From NCBI GenBank assembly GCA_024277855.1, contig JAJRUJ010000078.1, positions 1 through 38,162 on the forward strand: 38,162 nucleotides of DNA, written 5' to 3'. The position numbers and the translations under genes were made by a program. Numbering within the stretch: position 1 is the first letter of the stretch; each line of letters begins with the position of its first letter. Below the pieces are notes generated by a model. It worked only from the letters and a program-made list of their open reading frames with translations. It was not told where the DNA came from and did no database searches. This document shows positions 33,388 through 38,162 of the stretch, piece after piece. Source of the DNA: Candidatus Zixiibacteriota bacterium (GTDB lineage: Bacteria > Zixibacteria > MSB-5A5 > WJJR01 > JAJRUJ01).

Positions 33388-34491
33388 TCAGCCCTCCACG
33401 CCGGTGCTGGGGTCATGCTCACCGAACAACTCGGCAACTATTTTGATTCTTTGTTTGGGATCGAGTTGCAACCGCCGCTCGACATCGTTACGGATTTGCG
33501 AAAATTCCCCGGTGTCGCCGAGGTATCTATCGACAAGTTCTCGATTCTCATCGAGGATAGACAAAACATCGGCGGCGCGGGATTTAATCGCATCAAATTC
33601 GGTGAGATACGATTCGCAATATTCGGTAAACCACTTTTGTTCATTGCCGATTGTTTCGCCAAGGAAGGTAAAAACCGGCCGGAAGAAACCGAAATGGTCG
33701 TCGTCCAGGTCGAGAAACAACTGGTAATGATGGAACGAGATCAACTCCCCGTCGGTGTCCAGCAAATAATGATGATCGCGCATAATCGTGCCGAGCACAT
33801 CACCAACCGCGTCATGTTTGCCCGCCTGGGCGGCGATTTTTTTGGCCGAGGCGGCCAGCGAATCGTGCGAGGCCTCGGGAAGCTCGACCCGGCCCGGTTC
33901 TTCGAGTTCCAGAACATATTTGCCGTTGCCGGACGACTCGCCGAGTTCTATCGTGGTAACCGGGAGCGCAAATGCATCAGAGAATTTGTGAAATAACTCC
34001 TCGGCCGCCGGGAGATAATGGGAAACCTCGACTCGGACCTGCTTTTTGCCGCCGGTCCGGACGGTAATCGAAAATTCCGAATGGACAAAACGCAGGACTT
34101 CGACATCCTCGATTTCGAAATCGTCGGCGACATACCCGCCTTTTTCGAGGAGCCGCTTGATTGCCGCTTCCAGCCCGGTCGGCTTGAGTTTGAGTTGGAG
34201 AATATTCAGCCGGGTTTGCAGCGGCAGGAGGTTGATTGCGCCGACGGCCCATTTGAAATGAAAATCACTCGGCGGGAGCGGTCGCAAGGCGCTGCTACGC
34301 GGGTCGAGCATCCGGTCGACCGCGTCCTCCCAGTTCGGCGACCAGACACTGGAGAGGAAATGCCCCGGATGTTCGACACCAAGATCCGCGAGTAATTGTT
34401 TGCGGTCAGCGCGTGTCCGGGTAGCAGGGTCTTTGGCGAAATAGGATTTCGTCTTAATTTGCAAACTCTGAATTGCTTCGCCTGGCGTCAT
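33388..34491 (-). CDS. conserved-looking protein of unknown function, first gene of the nfn operon
   Basis: 367 residues, no signal peptide or membrane helix, acidic. The N-terminal helix region (SLQIKTKSYFAKDPATRTRADRKQ) is followed by a mixed domain with WAVGAINLLPLQTRLNILQLKLKP. The C-terminal half has HYQLFLDLDDDHFGFFRPVFTFLGETIGNEQKWFTEYCESYL and helices. I do not recognise a family and see no catalytic motif. It has a strong ribosome site (GGAGGGGAGAT) and its own promoter at 34609-34636, and runs into nfnA with a 2-base gap, so it is probably co-expressed with the bifurcating oxidoreductase. Confidence 0.85.
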   Translation of the reverse strand: MTPGEAIQSLQIKTKSYFAKDPATRTRADRKQLLADLGVEHPGHFLSSVWSPNWEDAVDRMLDPRSSALRPLPPSDFHFKWAVGAINLLPLQTRLNILQLKLKPTGLEAAIKRLLEKGGYVADDFEIEDVEVLRFVHSEFSITVRTGGKKQVRVEVSHYLPAAEELFHKFSDAFALPVTTIELGESSGNGKYVLELEEPGRVELPEASHDSLAASAKKIAAQAGKHDAVGDVLGTIMRDHHYLLDTDGELISFHHYQLFLDLDDDHFGFFRPVFTFLGETIGNEQKWFTEYCESYLTEFDAIKSRAADVLSILDENRELVDRYLGDTGEFSQIRNDVERRLQLDPKQRIKIVAELFGEHDPSTGVEG

Positions 34492-34608
34492 ATCTCCCCT
34501 CCACGGTTAGCCGTTCGGGATTTTTGTCTTTTCAGGATTCGACTTTCTAAACAGGTCGGTATTAATCATCTTTCCGACTCGGGTATTCCCTTATCGACTC
34601 AAACCGCG

Positions 34609-34636
34609 AATGTATAGTAAATTACGCCGCTGTCAA
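34609..34636 (-). promoter_or_regulatory. promoter of the nfn operon
   Basis: Minus strand: TTGACA, 16 bases, TACATT. Expected leader about 110 bases. Confidence 0.6.
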
Positions 34637-34701
34637 TGTTCGGGTCTGTCAGAAACGGCAAAACCTGTCAAAACCAGCATACGGGAGGGGGGCATTTTGA
34701 C

Positions 34702-34729
34702 TTGCCAAATCCGGGAAGGTGAATATATT
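34702..34729 (+). promoter_or_regulatory. promoter of tRNA-Ala
   Basis: TTGCCA, 16 bases, TATATT, then GG. It starts 70 bases before the tRNA and is nearly the same as the rpmA promoter (same -35, spacing, -10 and following GG). Confidence 0.6.
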
Positions 34730-34771
34730 GGACTGCCGGTCGGGCGATTGCCGATCGTTTTGTGTATTGAT

Positions 34772-34844
34772 GGGGCTGTAGCTCAGTTGGTAGAGCGGTA
34801 CGTTCGCAACGTACAGGTCGTCGGTTCGATCCCGATCAGCTCCA
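34772..34844 (+). tRNA. tRNA-Ala (anticodon CGC)
   Basis: A 73-base cloverleaf: acceptor GGGGCTG/CAGCTCC with the G3:U70 wobble that identifies alanine tRNAs, D arm GCTC/GAGC, anticodon arm GTACG-TTCGCAA-CGTAC with anticodon CGC (reads GCG), T arm GTCGG/CCGAT with TTCGATC loop, discriminator A. The 3' CCA is not encoded (CTT follows). Confidence 0.95.
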
Positions 34845-35209
34845 CTTTATTTCTTCAATTCTTCAATTTTCACCTTAAAGCGAGTCCGGGGGAAGTGCAG
34901 AATACAACAATCTGTCATTCCTGGCATTCGCCTTTGGCGGACATGACCAGGAATCCCGTTTCCTCCCTGGTTTTTGATGTATTAGCCACAACTGCCTGAT
35001 AAAACGACTAACGGGATCCCCACTCACTCTCGAGCAAGCCCTCTGACATCGGAAATAGCACAATTGTGATTATCGCATGATTGGTGATAGAACGTCGAGT
35101 GGGTTTATCATATCGGGCCTGTATAGTAGTCCTACACTTCTCATGTTGCCCCACTGTCACAACCCCACCCATGCCTTGACCTGCGAGCCAATAATCGTGA
35201 TCGTGGGAT
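34845..35209. other. non-coding stretch between tRNA-Ala and the deacetylase gene
   Basis: No gene seen. It contains a short direct repeat (CTTCAATT twice) right after the tRNA and a dispersed hairpin with arms CATTCCTGG and CCAGGAAT (34916-34954), related to the one at 14832-14870 and likewise followed by CCCGTTT. No integrase or tRNA 3'-end duplication is visible. Confidence 0.5.
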
Positions 35210-36061
35210 ATGAGCGATGACGCAGACATCACCCACTACCTCACGATCGATGTGGAGGATTGGTACCTGGCCCATCTGGAGTTTTTCGCCGATGCTACGG
35301 CGGGCTATAACGACCGGCCGGACGAGTCGGTTAACGCCGCGGTCGAGAAGACTCTCGATTTGCTGGACGAAACCCGGAACACGGCGACATTTTTTGTGCA
35401 AGGGACGGTCGCCGAGCATTACCCGGAGATTGTTCAGGAAATTGCGGCGCGGGGTCATGAGATTGGCTCGCATGGGTATTTGCATCGGCGGCTGATGCAT
35501 CTAAGCCCCGATGAGTTTGAACGGGACGTGAGATTATCGTTGGAAAAGCTGGCGCAAGCGGGGGCAACGGAAATTATGGGTTATCGTGCTCCCTGTTTCT
35601 CGATTACGCGAAAAACTATGTGGGCGGTGGATATTCTCCAGAAACTTGGTTTGGTCTATGATTCAAGCATCTTCCCGGTACGGCGAAAACTATATGGTAT
35701 CCCCGACTGGCCGCCCGAGCCAACGCGTCATGAACACGGGCTGTGGGAGTTCCCCCCGGCAACGGCCAAGCTGCTGGGGATGAATATGGCAATCGCCGGC
35801 GGCGGCTGGTTGCGGATGTTGCCATATTCTTTTATTGCCGGACAGATTCAGAGATCAAACACGCCTCGCGTGTTTTATTTTCATCCGTACGAGCTTGATC
35901 CGACCGGAGTGAAACTGCGGCATCGGTCAAAGAAGATATATACCCGGGCGGTAACGAGACTGGAACAAATGGGGATCGAGGCCAACCCGAAAAAGATTCG
36001 GCAATTATTGGCGGAATTCAAATTTCGGCAGTTGGCCGCTCATCCTGTTTTGTCTGAATGA
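35210..36061 (+). CDS. polysaccharide deacetylase, exosortase/PEP-CTERM-locus type
   Basis: 283 residues. The NodB-homology domain has the metal-site motif TIDVEDW (D14, D17) near the N-terminus, SHGYLHRRL with the zinc histidines, and YRAPCFSIT. The C-terminal part (VFYFHPYELDP...RLEQM) resembles the DUF3473 tail of deacetylases from exopolysaccharide/PEP-CTERM loci. It removes acetyl groups from N-acetylated sugars, probably in the cytoplasm or at the membrane since no signal peptide is seen. No exosortase or glycosyltransferase genes are adjacent, so it is an isolated member. The ribosome site is weak. Confidence 0.9.
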   Translation: MSDDADITHYLTIDVEDWYLAHLEFFADATAGYNDRPDESVNAAVEKTLDLLDETRNTATFFVQGTVAEHYPEIVQEIAARGHEIGSHGYLHRRLMHLSPDEFERDVRLSLEKLAQAGATEIMGYRAPCFSITRKTMWAVDILQKLGLVYDSSIFPVRRKLYGIPDWPPEPTRHEHGLWEFPPATAKLLGMNMAIAGGGWLRMLPYSFIAGQIQRSNTPRVFYFHPYELDPTGVKLRHRSKKIYTRAVTRLEQMGIEANPKKIRQLLAEFKFRQLAAHPVLSE

Positions 36062-36201
36062 CTTTTTCATCGACCCAAACTCTGAAGGGCGCAGGCACAA
36101 ACATATACCAACTACCGTATTTTATTCTCCTACAATAAATTATACTGGATTGCCCGAATGTCAATCAAATAACCAAGTTCACTCGTTAATAACGAAATCC
36201 C

Positions 36202-36229
36202 TTGCCAAGCGGTGATTTGGCTGTATATT
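36202..36229 (+). promoter_or_regulatory. promoter of rpmA
   Basis: TTGCCA, 16 bases, TATATT, then GG; about 50 bases of leader before ATG 36287. Confidence 0.65.
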
Positions 36230-36286
36230 GGGAAATTCAGTTCTGGGGCTGAGGTATGAGTCTGGCCCCGTGAAGGAGGAACAAAG

Positions 36287-36538
36287 ATGGCGCATAAGAA
36301 GGGTGTCGGGTCATCCCGTAACGGCCGCGACTCCAATGGACAACGACGCGGAGTCAAGGCCTACGGCGGCCAGATGGTCACCGCAGGGTCGATTATCATC
36401 CGACAGCGCGGGACACAGATTTTCCCCGGTGCGAAAGTCGGCATCGGCAAGGACTTCACGCTTTTCGCCCTGGAGGACGGTATCGTGGAGTTTGAGACCG
36501 TCGGTAAGGGCAAAAAGTTTGCTCATATCAGGAATTAA
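36287..36538 (+). CDS. rpmA: 50S ribosomal protein L27
   Basis: 83 residues. The N-terminal [19 protein letters not shown], which reaches the peptidyl-transferase centre, and [17 protein letters not shown] are signature L27 sequence. The leader has a consensus ribosome site (GGAGG). There is no Firmicutes-type cleaved N-terminal extension. It is monocistronic here: own promoter, immediate terminator, and neither rplU nor obgE next to it. Confidence 0.97.
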   Translation: MAHKKGVGSSRNGRDSNGQRRGVKAYGGQMVTAGSIIIRQRGTQIFPGAKVGIGKDFTLFALEDGIVEFETVGKGKKFAHIRN

Positions 36539-36565
36539 AAAAACCGGGCACCCGCCCGGTTTTTT
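36537..36565 (+). terminator. rho-independent terminator after rpmA
   Basis: ACCGGGC-ACCC-GCCCGGT followed by six T, with a matching A run on the 5' side. It overlaps the rpmA stop region. Confidence 0.9.
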
Positions 36566-36595
36566 CTTATCTGCTTCAGAGGAATTGGGGAACCG

Positions 36596-37435
36596 ATGAG
36601 AGAGATTACCACCGAAACCATCACCGAAACTGTCGCCCAAATGTGTATGTCGGCCAACTTCGAGTTGGGTGACGATGTCTATGCCGCGCTGGAAACCGCG
36701 CGAACCAAAGAGACCTCGCCGGTCGGCCGAGGGATCCTCGAACAGATCACACAAAACGCCGGCATTGCCAAATCCGAGGGTGTGCCGATGTGCCAGGACA
36801 CCGGGTATGCTGTTTTCTTCGTCGAAGTCGGGCAGGATGTTCATGTCAAGGGCAGCCTCCGTGAGGCGATTAATGCCGGGGTGCGCAAGGGGTATGAGGA
36901 AGGGTATCTGCGCAAATCGATCCTGAGTGATCCGATTAAGCGGGTCAACACCAAGGATAACACCCCGGCCCTGATTCATTTCGATATTGTGCCCGGAGAC
37001 AAAATTAAAATAATTATCGCCCCCAAAGGCGGCGGTGCAGAAAATATGTCGGAAGTCCGGATGCTCAAACCCTCCGACGGGGCGGAGGGCGTGAAAGATT
37101 TTGTAGTCGAGCGGGTGAACAAATCCGGCGGCAATCCCTGTCCCCCGGTGATCGTCGGGGTGGGGATCGGCGGCACATTTGAGGGCTCGGCGATTTTGGC
37201 CAAGAAATCTCTCTTGCGCGAGCTCGGCTCGAAACATCCCGCCCCGTTTTACGCCGAGATGGAGGCCGAACTGCTCGAACGAATCAACAAGCTGGGGATC
37301 GGACCACAGGGACTCGGCGGCAATACGACCGCGTTGGCTGTATTTATCACCACCGGACCGTGCCATATCGCCTCGCTGCCGGCGGCGGTAAATATGCAAT
37401 GTCACGCGGCCCGGCATAAATCGGCAATAATCTAA
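36596..37435 (+). CDS. class I fumarate hydratase (or L-tartrate dehydratase-like), alpha subunit
   Basis: 279 residues, the normal size of the separate alpha subunit of two-subunit, iron-sulfur class I hydro-lyases. Three cysteines that would hold the [4Fe-4S] cluster are in CQDTGY, GGNPCPPVIVGVGIGGT and GPCHIASLPAAVNMQCHAARH. It converts fumarate and malate in the TCA cycle together with the beta subunit encoded 45 bases downstream. Sequence alone does not separate fumarase from tartrate dehydratase; fumarase is the more likely general function. Confidence 0.93.
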   Translation: MREITTETITETVAQMCMSANFELGDDVYAALETARTKETSPVGRGILEQITQNAGIAKSEGVPMCQDTGYAVFFVEVGQDVHVKGSLREAINAGVRKGYEEGYLRKSILSDPIKRVNTKDNTPALIHFDIVPGDKIKIIIAPKGGGAENMSEVRMLKPSDGAEGVKDFVVERVNKSGGNPCPPVIVGVGIGGTFEGSAILAKKSLLRELGSKHPAPFYAEMEAELLERINKLGIGPQGLGGNTTALAVFITTGPCHIASLPAAVNMQCHAARHKSAII

Positions 37436-37480
37436 GTGTATCCAAAAACGTCCACTGAACGAATCTGACAGGTATGACAT

Positions 37481-38041
37481 ATGAGTGACCAGAAGAAAAA
37501 AATCCAGACTCCCCTGACCCGGGAAGCGGCGAAAGCGTTAAAAGCCGGGGACAATGTGTTGATTACCGGTACAATCTATACCGGCCGCGACGCTGCGCAT
37601 AAGAAGATGGTGGAAGCAATCGACAAGGGCGAAAAGCTGCCATTCAACCCCGAAGGACAGATTATTTACTATGTCGGCCCCTCACCGACGAAGCCGGGTA
37701 ACGCGATCGGTTCGGCCGGTCCGACGACCTCGTATCGGATGGATGCCTATTCCCCAAAGATGATCGAAGTCGGCATCTCCGGGATGATCGGCAAAGGCGA
37801 GGTGGGCCCGGGTGTAGTCGAAGCGATGAAGACTCACGGCGCGGTCTATTTTGCCGCGGTCGGCGGGGCGGCGGCATTGATCGCCCGCTCGGTTAAAGAG
37901 GCAAAAGTAATTGCTTATGAGGAACTTGGCGCGGAAGCGGTGCGTGAGATGAAAGTTGAGGATTTCCCGGTAATCGTCGCTCAGGATGCGCACGGCGGCA
38001 ATTTGTATATTGACGGCAAGGCCAAGTATCATCAGGCCTGA
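37481..38041 (+). CDS. class I fumarate hydratase, beta subunit
   Basis: 186 residues. Family motifs are GDNVLITGTIYTGRDAAHK, YYVGPSPTKPGNAIGSAGPTTSYRMD and KGEVGPGVVEAMKTHGAVYF, the substrate-binding swivelling domain that completes the active site of the alpha subunit. It is the second gene of the operon and is followed by a terminator at 38065. Confidence 0.93.
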   Translation: MSDQKKKIQTPLTREAAKALKAGDNVLITGTIYTGRDAAHKKMVEAIDKGEKLPFNPEGQIIYYVGPSPTKPGNAIGSAGPTTSYRMDAYSPKMIEVGISGMIGKGEVGPGVVEAMKTHGAVYFAAVGGAAALIARSVKEAKVIAYEELGAEAVREMKVEDFPVIVAQDAHGGNLYIDGKAKYHQA

Positions 38042-38064
38042 GTTTTCTTCACACACGATCATTT

Positions 38065-38097
38065 ACGGCGGGCGTTTCGACGTCCGCCGTTTTATTT
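38065..38097 (+). terminator. rho-independent terminator after the fumarase operon
   Basis: ACGGCGGGCG pairs with CGTCCGCCGT (one G-T pair) across a 6-base loop, then TTTATTTT. Confidence 0.8.
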
Positions 38098-38119
38098 TGC
38101 CGGTCGGAGGATATTGGCG

Positions 38120-38162
38120 ATGTCGGGTATTTTCGGTTTATACGATTTGGGTGGAACAGTCG
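38120..38162 (+). CDS. start of a gene cut by the window edge, possible class II amidotransferase-like protein
   Basis: ATG with GGAGGAT 8 bases upstream begins MSGIFGLYDLGGTV and then leaves the window. The opening resembles class II glutamine amidotransferases (MCGIFG...), but the second residue, normally the catalytic Cys, is Ser. Only 14 codons are visible, so the family call is tentative. Confidence 0.45.
   Translation, partial: MSGIFGLYDLGGTV

Noticed and set aside
34772-35209. tRNA-Ala as an integration site for a mobile element
   Set aside because: No integrase gene and no duplicated tRNA 3' end downstream in the window.
36311-37480. A 389-codon open frame on the minus strand
   Set aside because: Antisense to rpmA and the fumarase alpha gene; it would also cross the rpmA terminator.

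Overview
The window looks like a chromosomal segment of a diderm (LPS-making) bacterium with roughly 54% GC by eye. The Gram-negative envelope genes (lpxD, skp/ompH, bamA, a LolC/LolD-type exporter), secreted peptidases ending in dockerin-like repeats, and an mcsA-mcsB-clpC cluster outside a Firmicutes background fit a member of the FCB group, most like candidate phylum Zixibacteria. That placement is inference from gene content, not from a marker-gene tree.

Layout. 1-346: the 3' end of an IS3-family transposase, its putative right end, and an orphaned gene tail. 506-3129 (minus): an NtrC-type response regulator and its histidine kinase. They diverge from a lipoprotein gene (3371-4438) that has an almost perfect sigma-54 promoter and an upstream palindrome. 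4937-9906: two secreted peptidases, one M6 metallopeptidase and one papain-like C1A cysteine peptidase, with unrelated catalytic domains but the same ~400-residue C-terminal tail. 10127-14494 (minus): rplU, hairpin, bamA, skp, lpxD. 15063-19063 (plus): queG, then the MEP-pathway genes dxs and ispH. 19140-20537 (minus): an MFS drug exporter. 20847-25084 (minus): mcsA-mcsB-clpC, the protein-arginine-phosphorylation and ClpC unfoldase module. 25243-28870 (minus): lysS-lolC-lolD. 29033-30614: an accessory island with an interrupted unknown gene and a REP-associated tyrosine transposase bracketed by REP-like hairpins. 31025-34491 (minus): an unknown gene followed by nfnA-nfnB (electron-bifurcating NADH/ferredoxin:NADP oxidoreductase). 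34772-38162 (plus): tRNA-Ala(CGC), polysaccharide deacetylase, rpmA, two-subunit class I fumarase, and the start of a possible amidotransferase-like gene.

The most striking signal is that three separate reading frames (clpC, lolD and the unknown gene at 29181) are each cut by exactly one in-frame TAA, with no indel and with continuous reading frame, clearly homologous in the first two, on both sides. TAA is also the ordinary stop of most genes here, so wholesale reassignment is ruled out; population pseudogenes, consensus errors or site-specific readthrough/re-initiation remain open.

Several genes share one housekeeping promoter shape, TTGnnA, 16 (17) bases, TATATT or TATACT. It is seen before rplU, rpmA, tRNA-Ala, lysS, the nfn operon and both peptidases.
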